Assembly (NCBI RefSeq): GCF_963676685.1
Contig: NC_092348.1
Coordinates: 31,099,386 to 31,163,385, forward strand
DNA length: 64,000 bases
Direction: 5' to 3'
Source: Mytilus edulis
Lineage: Eukaryota > Mollusca > Bivalvia > Mytilida > Mytilidae
A model generated the notes under the pieces. The model worked only from the letters and a program-made list of their open reading frames with translations, was not told where the DNA came from and searched no databases. The translations under genes were made by a program, and so were the position numbers. Shown here piece after piece: positions 54,501-64,000 of this stretch; the first letter of the stretch is position 1; every line of letters starts with the position of its first letter.

Positions 54501-57236
54501 CATTCGAATTCAAACGAAGTGATGTAGGCAATCATAATCAATCGTACGTCCTTTACCAACGATAAAGTCGTCAATTAAAGGCCATGACATGCAAACCAAT
54601 TGGAACTGAACATTAACGACCTTCCCTATAACAAAACAATTCCAAAAAACAGATATGACAGACATTAAACCAACCAAAACCACATTAAATATTTGGCTTG
54701 GTTAAACATGTTTGTCAGTGTGTAATCCTAAACTGGAATGGTGGTGTAACAGCACAACATAAACACATAATGCCAATTTAAGTTTTATATGTTTCACTGC
54801 AGGTGTAAAACTATAAATGTGTTGAATATCTTACAGAGTCTAAATTATAATTACCTCAAAATAGTTGGCTTTACTTCTTTAATGTGTCCATTGTTGAAGA
54901 CTGAATGTTGCCCTTTATATGTAGTTTTGGTTTCTTTGTCGTCGGGATCTCATTGATGTATACTCACTAGTAATTTATCAATATGAATATGAATGAAATT
55001 CGTCAACGTAGATCGACTTGATTAGTTTCTATTAAATATCATTACTCAAATTACCTTTCTGTGGTTGAAGAAAATCTTTAGGGTAAATATGTATAATTAT
55101 TTGAAAATTATATTGCTTTAAGAACTCCATAATTCATCGTTTATTGCGTATTTGAAAATTTCAAAATCAATCAACGTCCTACGAATGTACATGTATAAAT
55201 GTAAGTGCAGTTATTTGTTATTTCATTAGTTATTGAACATCGATAAGAGAGGACTACAATCTATCAGACGTCATGTTGGCAATACATGACGTCCAATTGG
55301 ACGTTGATTTGAGGATCAAAATATTGGACGTCAATTAGAGAATGTGACATCAGATTTGGACGTCGATTTGAGGAACGGGCGTCGATTAAAGACCAGACGT
55401 CGATCTGAGACTACATATATATATATATAATAAGCGACATCTTTTGAAACAAAACTTCAGCTCAAGAAAAACATTTGGCAATAGTAAAATAAATCAGAAT
55501 AAAACCACGGAAAAAGTGTGAAGACCTTAATTGATATTAGCATATATAGACCACTTCCAAATGGAATTGATTTTGTTTTATAGGTTAACATATAAGTTAA
55601 TTTTTTATTTAACCTATAGAAGAAAGATTTTTTTTGTGGATCGAATTAGTCAATCAAAGGTTTATCTTTGTTTCACTTCAGTTTTGGCATTATCTTCTTT
55701 TAATAACCGAACACACATTAATAAGGTCATCTCTAGCTAAGTGGTTAAATTGAGGTTCACATGAATACGGATTCTATGAGGTCGAATAATTCACTTGTAA
55801 GTGAATAATTCATCATCGATTTTTCTTAGCGTCTGTTGACAAAATTGAACCATTCCAGCTGCTAAAAGCGAATTATTATCTCACTATATCACTTTCATTG
55901 ATGATTGAACAATACAAATTATAATTTAATTTTTATAAATATCTCGCTATTGCCTCTTCAAACTGCTGTTTAATGTTTGTTTTTTTTTCCTTTTTCATGT
56001 GGGAATTTGTATAGGGGAGCAACTTTATGTCATTATCGTAATTTTAAATCCCACGTTATCAATTCACTTTTTTATTATAAAAAGTAGTCTTTACTTACGC
56101 CACCTATACGTTGTGTAGGTATATGTTCTTCAGTGAAAGTATCCCCCTAAAAGAAATCAATGACCGAATTGATAACCATTTTTTGGATACACATTGCAGT
56201 CGTACTGGTTGCACGAATATATTTTTGAGGGATCTTGTCTTTGAATAACGATAGTTTAAAGTTAATGTTATACATGTGCATTTCTTTTACAGTAGTAATT
56301 TTTTGGGGTCCTTTAAAGCTTGCTTTTCGGTGTGAGCCAAGGCTCAGTGATGAAGACTTATGACCTTTAATGGTTTACTCTTACAAATTATGACTTGGAT
56401 GGGGAGCTGTCTGTATATGACACTTCAACCACATCTACTTATATTTATTAAGTTAATACAAATTGACAAATTTCAAATTTCAACGAAGAAAAATTATGGT
56501 ATTTAAAACTGAATTGAATGTCAAGAAAGTCAATAACAGTAATGTGAAATAACAAAAAAATAATTAAACATTTTGTTTTCAATCTTAAGTAAAGCAAGCC
56601 TTATCAAAAGGGGTATAATAGCTTATAGATAATTATACATTGTGACTATTGAAAAAAATATAAATGCATATACATAATACAGATAATATATGCATTGCAT
56701 TTATTTCAAGTGATGGTGTATCGTCGTACCTATCAAAATATCGCATATGAAAGATATAAAGATAACATTCTATCATAAAAAATAAATTTATGCATACATT
56801 TTTTCAAAACTAGTAAATATATGTAGTTTCAAAAACACTTGTGATCTTTTAAATTGAATAATCTTTTCCTCTCAAGACTTTGGCAGGTATGTGGACTTTC
56901 TGTGTCAATATCGCAGATTTTATATGGTTAATAAACTTAGAAGTTATATTACTTTTGTGTGCAAACTATGTATTTCTATCATCTCCTGTTCTTGTGGAAA
57001 TTTGTATATTACAATGACATGCCTTTCTAGTTTATCTTTAACCGGTTTTCAATGTGATAAATGTTATATGAATACTGTCTTTAATATCAAATTTAAATGT
57101 TTCATCTCTGTTGAAGTTCTTTGTTCTTTCGCGATTGTAAGATGTTCTAATAAATGTTTTACTCACAACAAAGCGATTCACCAAGCTTGTTTTCCCACAT
57201 CCTGAGGATCCTGTCACTAGTATTGATAATATATTG
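48264..57236 (-). CDS. Copy C: divergent Rab/Ras-like small GTPase, exons 2-7
   Basis: The exons are 57236-57167, 56146-56099, 53221-53174, 51830-51735, 50529-50404 and 48539-48264. Exon 1 was not found up to 64000. The P-loop is GSSGCGKT, switch I GDTFTEEHIPTQRIGG, G3 KDTDGDRK, G4 GNKSD, G5 ETSAK and the end CCVIS. Exon 6 is 126 nt instead of 132, an in-frame loss of two codons in the loop before FLVGNKSD (RTFNNEEAIAFLV). All splice sites and phases match copies A and B, and no stops interrupt the frame, so it looks functional if its first exon survives. Introns 2-6 are 1020, 2877, 1343, 1205 and 1864 bases. The LINE at 57821-61281 lies within its presumed first intron or upstream region. 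Confidence 0.84.
48768..48928 (+). mobile_element. Retrozyme-like repeat carrying a hammerhead, specific to copy C
   Basis: About 160 bases replace a short stretch of intron 6 that copies A and B share (GTTGTC...TTTGTCGTC...). The insertion runs from CACAACTTTTTGGAATTTTG through the ribozyme to ATAATCCTGGTACCTTTGTT. Related ribozyme-bearing repeats are known from mussels; assignment here is by pattern. Confidence 0.6.
48850..48892 (+). ncRNA. Hammerhead ribozyme, one core base changed
   Basis: Stem I GCGTCA/TGGCGT, core CTGATG-T, stem II GTCT-TATGT-AGAC, GAAA, short CGCGCG stem III, GTC cleavage site. The position after CTGATG is T where the consensus has A, so activity is probably reduced. 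Confidence 0.6.
49186..49440 (+). repeat. Old R1 repeat, copy C
   Basis: It is the counterpart of 10668-10925 and 27803-28060. Confidence 0.65.
50083..50128 (+). ncRNA. Hammerhead-like motif in intron 6 of copy C, core mutated
   Basis: GAGCGTTC then CTAATGA (consensus CTGATGA), GAAA, AGCGCT, TTC, GGATGT. The conserved G5 is lost, so it is expected to be inactive. Confidence 0.4.
50404..50529 (-). CDS. Copy C exon 6 (G4, two codons shorter)
   Basis: The 42 codons run from ESLEIASDILERWRTFNN to FLVGNKSDLERE and KLDVE. The donor is GTAAAG and the acceptor ends CAG. Confidence 0.86.
51166..51704. mobile_element. TTAA-flanked MITE in intron 5 of copy C
   Basis: The termini AGTCATATGAAAC and GTTTCATATGACT are exact complements, flanked by TTAA at 51162-51165 and 51705-51708. 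Copy B has the single-site form CTTCTTAAATGAA. The 539 bases contain a 196-codon minus-strand open frame (51082-51672) that begins inside the element and runs past its end; it has no recognisable domain. Confidence 0.8.
51735..51830 (-). CDS. Copy C exon 5 (G3)
   Basis: KDTDGDRKYEGYSINYY to IIVYDISKQ, 32 codons, with a TTTCAG acceptor and GTGAGT donor. Confidence 0.87.
51870..52140 (+). repeat. Repeat R2 in intron 4 of copy C
   Basis: GAGTGCCTTTAAGACAACTC, AGGTCAAAGTACGGTCTTCA, AACAGCAAGCTATAAAGAGC, in R2 order. Its counterpart is the interrupted one at 29905 in copy B. Confidence 0.65.
53174..53221 (-). CDS. Copy C exon 4
   Basis: KSHTVEVNGKEIRLHL, 16 codons. The acceptor is TTACAG and the donor GTAAGT. 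Confidence 0.87.
54117..55411. mobile_element. Inverted-iteron element with AATCGACGTCC words
   Basis: The left end has TCTAATCGATGTCC and TCGAATCGACGTCC. The right end has five words in the opposite orientation (GGACGTTGATTTGAGG, GGACGTCAATTAGAGA, GGACGTCGATTTGAGG, GGGCGTCGATTAAAGA, AGACGTCGATCTGAGA). Between them is AT-rich sequence and an old R1-like repeat (54468-54780). The element is absent from copy B at the same place. The exact ends and target duplication are unclear. Confidence 0.6.
54468..54780 (+). repeat. Very diverged R1-like repeat
   Basis: GGCATGTGGTGTGATTGCAA, CAATCGTACGTCCTTTACCA, GGCTTGGTTAAACATGTTTG and GGTGTAACAGCACAACATAA keep the R1 order. Confidence 0.5.
56099..56146 (-). 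CDS. Copy C exon 3 (switch I)
   Basis: GDTFTEEHIPTQRIGG, 16 codons. The acceptor is TTTTAG and the donor GTAAGT. Confidence 0.87.
56290..56445 (-). repeat. Repeat R2 in intron 2 of copy C
   Basis: It is the counterpart of 38560-38712 in copy B (GTGAGCCAAGGCTCAGTGAT). Confidence 0.6.
57167..57236 (-). CDS. Copy C exon 2 (P-loop)
   Basis: The first base C would complete Ser with an AG-ending exon 1. The exon then reads NILSILVTGSSGCGKTSLVN and RFV before GTGAGT; the acceptor is TTTCAG. Confidence 0.87.
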
Positions 57237-57805
57237 CTGAAATAATGCAAAATATTAAGACATGGAAATGGACTTATGTGGGCAAGCTTTCACCACCCCG
57301 TGCTATGACATAAATGAAGGTAGCCAAAAGTGACCTGCTGGAATATTTTTATTGTTATCTTTTATTGTAATTTTCATTTTCTAGTGCTGGATTGATATTT
57401 GTGGATTGAGATTCCCCGATGCTTTCTTCAAGGAGTAGTGAGTAAAAAACAATAACGTGATAATACCTTTTTTTTTTAATTCTCCGTTCATCAAATTATA
57501 AACTATTGAAATATCTACCGCTTCTAATATGTCAAGCAAATATTAAAATAAAATTTAATTCAAAATTTAATATGTAATGGTTTAAAATCGTTAAATAGTT
57601 CAAACCTTCTTTAAAAACTTGTCCGGGTCGATATAAGATGGTTTGAGTTGACTTAACAAAGTCGGTCCAAAATTTCTCCGGACCAACTTGTCCAATAATC
57701 ATCACTTATGCGTAAGACAGATTATGATTGTTTTGCCTAATACTAAACGCTAAGGTAACAAATGATTTTGTAATATTAAAAAATCCATTGATAAATATTC
57801 AAAAA
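57237..57805. other. Intron 1/upstream sequence of copy C
   Basis: Bases 57250-57535 match copy A 17670-17980, so the duplicated unit continues here. No exon is found. Confidence 0.5.
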
Positions 57806-57995
57806 TTATTTTGTAATATTTTTTTCTTTTTTTTTATTATTTATTAAACTTCCAATTTACAACATAATAAACACAAATATAACAGCAATATATAAATCTA
57901 TATATATTATCTAATCAATACATCTTTTCTATTAGGAAGCAATTTTTTTTTTTAAATATACAAATATAAGATAAATAGTAAAGCAGTTTGAACAC

Positions 57996-57997
<2 letters not shown>

Positions 57998-58079
<82 letters not shown>
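57998..58079. repeat. (GA)n microsatellite in the LINE 3' region
   Basis: An uninterrupted run of about 82 bases, the longest simple repeat in the window. Confidence 0.95.
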
Positions 58080-58083
<4 letters not shown>

Positions 58084-58199
58084 TAGTTAGAGAGAATAGT
58101 GTGGTGAGTTTTGAATATAATTCATCTAGACATTAGTAAAAACAGCATTTTCATTATAACATGTATACTATTAAATTTAAAGTATATACATTTTTGTAC

Positions 58200-58786
58200 T
58201 TAACTAAGTAATCTATCAAAAACATCCCATTCTCTGAGAAGCTGATGTTCACATTTGTTTTTCATAACAATATGTTTATCCATTGCATACACATATTTCA
58301 TCTTTTCTTTTACTGACTTTATTGACAGTTTTTTTTTTAAACATGTGGAATTATAAATATATTGCTTTATGGTAAGAAAAAGAATATGTTCTGCATTGCC
58401 TTTTGATATTTTTGCAATGTAACCAAACAAAAAAACTTCTTTTGTAAAAAGTACACTAATTCCATTGGTCAGAAACCAATTCTCAATCTGTTCTAATAAT
58501 AATTGTATGTTCACATTCCAAAAATAAATGTTCTAATGTTTCAATTTCTCTATTACAAAATGTACAATTTGGATTATCATTAATCTTAATTTAAAAGAAG
58601 AAATTTGTTTGTAGCTAAGATTCGACGATTGAATCTATACTGTAGCCACTGTAACTTAGTATTATTTGTGACAACAAATGGCAGTTTATAAAAAAAATTC
58701 CAATGATTTTGATCAAAGCCAAAAATTTCAGTCCATCTTAACTGACTAGTGGGAACACTGCCATTTTTATTTAAAACAATATACAT
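58200..58786 (-). pseudogene. LINE ORF2 C-terminal region, frameshifted
   Basis: Two frames: SQLRWTEIFGFDQNHWNFFY to QYRFNRRILATNKFL (58586-58786), then EQIENWFLTNGISVLFTKEV to KEKMKYVYAMDKHIVMKNK (58200-58514). The pattern, including RWTxxFG and the LFGY...NxxLLxxK-like spacing, is that of LINE C-termini. Confidence 0.65.
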
Positions 58787-58936
58787 ATCTTTAGATCCTT
58801 TTGAACTTTTAACAAGTCTTTTAATAGCCGATGGAGTTAAAGGTAGTTCTAATTATATCTCATGAAATTCACATTTACCTGAAACATTTCTTCTATTTTT
58901 TGATGAGAGAAAAAAGCCCCATCTTCATTTACAATA

Positions 58937-59644
58937 TCATTTATAAATCTTATACCATTTCGGCAGGCATGTAATGATTCCTTGTTTTTGCGTAACAGAA
59001 AGTTCACCAATCTCAGTACTGTAGTTCAAGGAGTCTACAACAAAAAAATTCAAATCTCTGCAAAAAAAATCAAAGAACTCTGTGGACAAACCATCAGATC
59101 CTGGTGATTTATTATTTTTCATATTTTTCAATATCAAACCAGCTTCTTCAATTGTTATTTCACCATCAAGAATTTTTTTCTCATCATCAGTAATTTTTTT
59201 AAACTTTATATCTTCCAATCCTTCTTCAAGTTCGCTGAATTTATCTCCCTTTGGCTTATCTTTATTCTTATATAAATATTCATAAAAAGATTTTACATCT
59301 TTTAAAATATCTTTTTGTTTTGAAATTACATCTCCATTTCATTTTTCTACTTTTGGTATTATCTTATTTGTAAATTTTTTTGATTCTAGCCCACAAAAAT
59401 AGCTAGTAGGGTTTTCACCCTCTTCTACCCATTGTATTTTTGATACAATTATTTTCCCTTTAATTTTTTCTTTTCTTATATTTTCTAATTCACATTTGTT
59501 AGTTTCCAAAATCTGTATTGAACCTTCATCTACCTTTTCTTCCAAAATAAGAATTTCATTTCTAAGATCTTTCTCTTGTTTTTCTGTTACCTTTTTCTTA
59601 TAACTTGAATATGATATAATTTTACCTCTAATTTCCATCAACAT
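58937..59644 (-). pseudogene. LINE ORF2 connector and start of reverse transcriptase
   Basis: 59644-59339 reads KIISYSSYKKKVTEKQEKDL through WVEEGENPTSYFCGLESKKF, a typical pre-RT linker. 59218-58937 reads EEAGLILKNMKNNKSPGSDG, LSTEFFDFF and ITCLPK, the first RT blocks. The sequence then jumps to the C-terminal part with about 150 bases of unclear sequence between. Confidence 0.75.
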
Positions 59645-59777
59645 TGTCTCAAAATAATTGACTGTTAATATTAAAATGGAGATCTTTATTATTCATGTCA
59701 TCTATTCACTCTATATCATACACAGTTACATATTGTTTTTTAACTTCTACTATTTTTTCTTCAACAATCTTTATATA

Positions 59778-60560
59778 TTATGGATCATACAATAATGAAT
59801 TACTAAATTTCCACAATCCTCTACCTCGATCAAATGGATTAAATTCTAGATTTAATACAACCATAGAATGATCAGAGCGATAGCTGGGCTCAATATTACA
59901 ATTTTTCAAACAGCATAGTAAATCTTCAGACAAAAGAAAAAAATCTAGCCTTGCTTGTTCAAAGGGGTTCTTTTTCTCCATGTGAATAGCTTCAAATCTG
60001 GGTAAAGTTTACGGAAAGGGTAAATGAGAAACCTTTCTTTAATAAGTTCTAAAACTTTCCCCCGAGCATTTGGGTTATTTACATGTAAATAGTTAAAATA
60101 GTCTATAATTCAGGGTTGGGATCAAGATTAAAATCACCACATATCATATAGCTATCATTACAAAAATCATCTATAATTGACATAATTTGATCATAAAAAA
60201 TTGGATTATCTATATTTGGTCCATAAATAGTTACATGTACAAGTGTAAGATGTAAAGTATCAACAACTAAGTCTTATACTAAAAAATTGCCACCAACATC
60301 TTTTTTTTTCTCTTAGGACCTTAAACTCAAAGTTGTTATTGAACATAACTGCTACACCTCTTGAATTTGAATTATAAGATGAAAAATAACTATCATATCC
60401 CCACATAGCTCTTATATTATTTTCATTTTCACATAAGAAATGAGTAATCTTGTAAACAGTAAATATTGTAATTCTTTGTTCTTAAATAGTTAAAAACATT
60501 TCTTCTTTTAACACTATCTCCTGAACCTTGGCAATTAACAGGTAATACCTTCAGGGCACC
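59778..60560 (-). pseudogene. LINE ORF2 apurinic-type endonuclease, broken frames
   Basis: From MGALKVLPVNCQGSGDSVKR and NYLRTKNYNIYCLQD (N-terminal, 60560-60430) to NPFEQARLDFFLLSEDLLC and EPSYRSDHSMVVLNLEF (59960-59840). The terminal SDH motif is intact. Several frameshifts and stops interrupt it. Confidence 0.7.
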
Positions 60561-61088
60561 CATGATATGATGTCAATAAATACACAAGCACATAACATGA
60601 CCGTAAACAAATCTAATAGTAATATCTGATTATTCTCCATATGTGTAAAAAAAAAAACAACTTTCACCAACATAAAGATGCATAAAAAATGATAAACAGG
60701 ATAACTCACCATATACTAAACCAAACCAAAATGCAATAGAATGATATTGCAGAAATGCAATAATTAATAAAAAGAATAAAGGACTGGAAAGAGAAAAAAA
60801 GAGATAAAAACAAAAATTTAGCATCAAAATGGCAAACATTTTTGATTGAATTATTGTCAAAAAAATAGTTTTTTGCAGTATAATTGTTCTTTCAATTTTA
60901 TATATCCTGTATATGATTTATCAGTTATGACAGTCAACTATTTTACAAAGTGGAGAAAACTTTTATAGTATTAGGATTTATCCCATGAAAATAAGAATAG
61001 CACTTTTAACATTTTTTTAAAAATAAATTAAAGCTCATCAAGACATAATGTACATGTAACAATGAAAGTCAAGTACTAAGTTAACTAC

Positions 61089-61270
61089 TTAATATTTTTT
61101 TTGTCTCAATCTAAGAAAAATGTCATCAAATTTATTGAGCTTCAGCAGTAGACCATCAGATATCCTTCCATATACACCACAGTTGAAGTACCATACGTCG
61201 CTGAACCATTCACTCTCATTTAGTCTTTTCGTCAATTCAATGTTTCTTTCGTAAATGTCATCATAAAATC
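61089..61270 (-). pseudogene. Probable LINE ORF1 C-terminal remnant
   Basis: A 60-codon frame reads FYDDIYERNIELTKRLNESE, then WFSDVWYFNCGVYGRISDG and ends in TAA. Its position just upstream of ORF2 fits ORF1; the identification is weak. Confidence 0.4.
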
Positions 61271-61309
61271 TTTACATGGTCTTATTTTGTAATATTAAAA
61301 AATCATTTT

Positions 61310-61690
61310 TGTCGAGCTTTTGACTTTTATCGAAAAAGCGAGACATATCGATCCTACATTCCGTCGGCGGTGGCGTCCACATATATTCACTCTGTGTTTA
61401 AAGTTTTTGAAAGTTTAATTACTTTCTTTAACTATTCTTGATTTTTACCAAACTTGGACAGAAGCTTGTTTACATGTATGATCATAAGATAGTATCCAGA
61501 AATAAATTTCTTAAAACACTATGTTGTTAAATATTTTCAAATTTTAATAACTTTCTTTAACTATCCTGGATTTATACAAAACTTGGACAGAAGCTTGTTA
61601 ATGATCAGAAGTAAATTTTGTTGTACAAAATACCCTTTTTTCCAATTTTACTTATAAATGAACTTAGTTTTTCTGCCAGTTAATAAATAA
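61310..61690. repeat. Interspersed repeat with GTCGAGC-type head
   Basis: GTCGAGCTTTTGACTTTTAT starts a head like that at 45195. The body TTCACTCTGTGTTTAAAGTT and ATAGTATCCAGAAATAAATT matches 18240-18650. Confidence 0.5.
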
Positions 61691-61734
61691 ATGATTCTTT
61701 TATATCAATAAATAAATATCAACAACGGCTTGCC

Positions 61735-62300
61735 ATAGATCCCTCGGTTTCAGTTTGTAACCCGGATTTGTTTTATCTCAATCGATTTATGACTTTAAAC
61801 CGGTATACTACTGTTGCTTTTATTTTTGGAGGTCACTGTTGAACATAGAGCAAATCAGGTATTCATTGTTCCGCCATTCAATACATGCGCTTCAAATGCA
61901 CCATATAGTTGAGTGATATTTGTATTTGCTTATGTTATATCCATTTGTTATTTTTATAGAGAGTCATATTGCTTTACAAACAATAGGAACTAATTATGAT
62001 TTTTTTAACGGCATCACTACTAACAAAAAGGTCCCAATTTAAAAAAAAATCTTGTTATTGAATTCATTTCAAGTAAAACCTTCATACAAGTCTACAACTT
62101 GTCAACTTGTTTGTTTTCTTATACATGTTATAGTAAGTTAAGCAGAATTCAAATAGAACCCTCTGACGAACAAGAGGAAAAAGACAAACATTGCAAAGTT
62201 CTTTAATTTCACTTACATACATTTTGATTATTATCTGTTACATTAAACCCTACAAATTATATATAACATTGCATTTGAGAATAAGTACACTTTAAAAATC
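61735..62300. repeat. Upstream part of the copy C duplication unit
   Basis: It matches copy B 41480-41970 and copy A 21190-21330 (TTTATGACTTTAAACCGGTA, ATATTGCTTTACAAACAATA, AACATTGCAAAGTTCTTTAA). Confidence 0.55.
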
Positions 62301-62305
62301 TTGAA

Positions 62306-62765
62306 TATAAAAAGGAAGATGTGGTATGATTGCCAATGAGACAACTCGTCACAAGAGACCAAAATTACACAGCAATTAACAACTATAGGTAACCGTATGG
62401 CCTTCAACAATGGGCAAAGTCCATACCACACAGACAGCTATAAAAGACCCCGAAATGACAATGTAAAACAATTCAAACAAGAAAACTAACGGACTACTTT
62501 ATGTACAAATGATGAACGAAAAACAAATATGCAACACATAAACAAACGACAACCACTGAGTTACAGGCTTTTGACTTGGGACAGCCACATTCATACAGAA
62601 TGGGGCGGGTTAAACATATTAGCGGGATCCAAACCCTCCACTAACCTGGGACAGTGGTGTAACAGTACAACATAAGAAAGAACTGTAAAAATCAGTTGAA
62701 AAAGATTTAACTTATCAAATGGATAAAAATACAAATACTTAGTACTACAAATACATGTGGACGTG
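62306..62765 (+). repeat. Repeat R1, nearly full-length copy
   Basis: GAAGATGTGGTATGATTGCC to GTGGACGTGGCCGGG in R1 order. Confidence 0.8.
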
Positions 62766-63435
62766 GCCGGGTACTTGTAAATCCCAACAACAAAAAGACA
62801 CTAAGTACAGATGTGAAAGTACTCGCAGTTACTGACAGCTAGTTCAAAGCCAAGAACAATTAATTAGAAAAATCATGCATCTAAGACTAAATTAGCAATC
62901 AGTACACATCCAACATCCAATGAGTTCAGTGTAAAGACGTCACAAACAGACAGAGAAAAACATGACCTTGTGCAATGCCAAGATACTGGTATCGACAGAT
63001 TGCAGATCCATGAATGTGTATATGTATATAACAATAACATTTAGTTTGTTTTTAATTAACTGATAACAAAATCAATTTTAATACCAATAAAACAATATTC
63101 AATGATCTAATTACAGTGTTGAATTGGTAACCTTTTAGAATAAGTATTTTCAAAGGATCGATAAGTTTACCAGGATCGTTTCTAAATTCCGGGAACGGTA
63201 ATCAACATTTCCGTAAAAATGATGATGTGTTATTTTGTTTTGAAATAAGTTTTCTACAGGTACAACCAAATTTCAAAACCAAATCTTTATATCTATGGAA
63301 GACTTTAGAAAAGGTTTTTAGTTATTTGTGGTTTACCCTGGCGTAATGATTTGTGGTTTTATCCCTGACGTAATAATTTACCAGTATTACATAGATTACG
63401 TTTGTTAAAATCAAAAAAGTCACAACAGACATGGG
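62766..63435. other. Gene-free stretch
   Basis: I see no exon and no match to the 29-base first exon of copies A and B. Confidence 0.4.
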
Positions 63436-63439
63436 CATA

Positions 63440-64000
63440 GCGACCGAGTTGTGAAATATAAAAACCGTAAGATGGTGTCAAAGGAACATCACCATCCAAA
63501 AAGGGAAAATTAACAATAGGGAACAACAAATCGTTCCTTTTGTCTTAAATTTTAGTGTGGAGTTTCCAGTATAAAACCGAAATATCTAGATCGAGGAAAG
63601 GACTAGTTATTACCGTAACGTTTAAATCTAATTTATTTAGAGTAAGTTCCTTTGGGTAAATTGTCGCAGTATATTGCGAAAATTCTTGATTATTTAACGA
63701 ACAAATACCATCAAGATAACGGTAAGTGTTGTTGAATTCATTAATTAAATGCAATTTAGATTGGTCTTTACTGAGTTTGGTCATAAACTGTGATCATAAC
63801 AGTACAAAAACAAGTCTGCTATTAAAGGGGTGCAATTAGTGTCCATAAGAATACATACAATCTGTCGATAAACTTTGTTGCCGAAACGTACATAAATATT
63901 ATCAAGGACAAAATTAACAGCTTCAATCATCTCATCACACTTCCAATTAGTACTAGTATATCTAGAATATTTACCTTTCTCATTAGAGAAAAAGGCTTTA
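63440..64000 (-). mobile_element. Penelope-type reverse transcriptase element, runs off right edge, degenerate
   Basis: On the minus strand, from the right edge: KAFFSNEKGKYSRYTSTNWK, NIYVRFGNKVYRQIV, a motif B relic (MDTNCTPLIADLFLYCYDH) and TYRYLDGICSLNNQEFSQY (motif C with YLDG for YLDD, so catalysis is lost). PKELTLNKLDLN and PFLDLDISVLYWKLHTKI follow, then stops. It is a different lineage from 4374 and 39537. Confidence 0.7.

Larger units (their letters stand above)
57821..61281 (-). mobile_element. L1/Tx1-like LINE, 5'-truncated, with internal deletion and poly(A) tail
   Basis: It is bounded by the 15-bp duplication TTATTTTGTAATATT (57806-57820 and 61282-61296). A T-rich run follows the left copy, that is, a poly(A) tail on the minus strand. 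In coding order: an ORF1-like end (61089-61270), an APE-type endonuclease (60560-59780), a connector, the start of the reverse transcriptase (59218-58937) and a C-terminal region (58786-58200). The reverse transcriptase core with the YxDD box is missing. Confidence 0.82.

Noticed and set aside
56891..57205. 104-codon plus-strand frame
   Set aside because: It overlaps the P-loop exon of copy C in antisense and has no domain.
57360..57425. Possible extra exon upstream of exon 2 (GESQSTNINPALENEN-like reading, also in A and B)
   Set aside because: No donor site is conserved (the GT in copy A is AT in copy C), and the phase does not fit. The 29-base exon at 22167/43053 fits exactly.
60630..60860. 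76-codon frame with hydrophobic stretch
   Set aside because: It lies inside the LINE between ORF1 and ORF2 remnants and is AT-rich, with no family match.

Overview
The window looks like non-model invertebrate nuclear DNA, most likely from a marine mussel (Mytilus-type bivalve). It is AT-rich, has short exons in long introns, and is full of dispersed repeats I recognise from mussel sequence (the block around GATTGCCAATGAGACAACTC, the CTCGGTGGCGG tRNA-SINE, and hammerhead-ribozyme repeats). The species call is inference; no database was searched.

The cellular genes are a tandem array of at least four paralogues of a divergent Rab/Ras-like small GTPase, all on the minus strand, spaced about 17-22 kb apart. 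Copy 0 enters at the left edge (P-loop exon 258-330). Copy A (7066-22195) and copy B (27012-43081) are complete seven-exon genes predicted at 232 residues each. Copy C (48264-57236) has exons 2-7, and its first exon should lie beyond 64000. Every exon has matching GT/AG splice sites and phases, and joining them gives continuous G1-G5 motifs. Three features are unusual. G3 is DTDGD instead of the Rab consensus DTAGQE, so the catalytic Gln is Asp. The switch I effector loop differs between copy A and copies B/C. The C-terminus is CCVIS.

The paralogues act as natural 'empty sites' for each other, so several mobile elements can be bounded: a 2.6-kb TA-flanked inverted-repeat transposon (7936-10547), a 320-bp repeat (11017-11336), a 192-bp retroelement fragment with ACTT duplications (7499-7690), a TTAA-flanked MITE (51166-51704) and a retrozyme-like hammerhead insertion (about 48768-48928). 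Intron 3 of copy B holds two Penelope-like elements tail to tail (34313-37728). Each has a tRNA-Leu-like sequence at its 5' end and a canonical-looking hammerhead ribozyme in its 3' UTR. Intron 1 of copy B carries a third Penelope-type reverse transcriptase, and others lie at 4374-6098 and 63440-64000. Upstream of copy C a poly(A) LINE (57821-61281) is flanked by 15-bp target-site duplications.

The spaces between duplication units (about 1530-2640, 22340-26698, 43290-46670) hold repeats, including two 1.1-kb modules with clustered AGGTCA half-sites (23450-25770) and a decayed RecQ-like helicase fragment (43388-43657). No operons, CRISPR arrays or rRNA genes are seen. The only tRNA-like sequences are inside retroelements.
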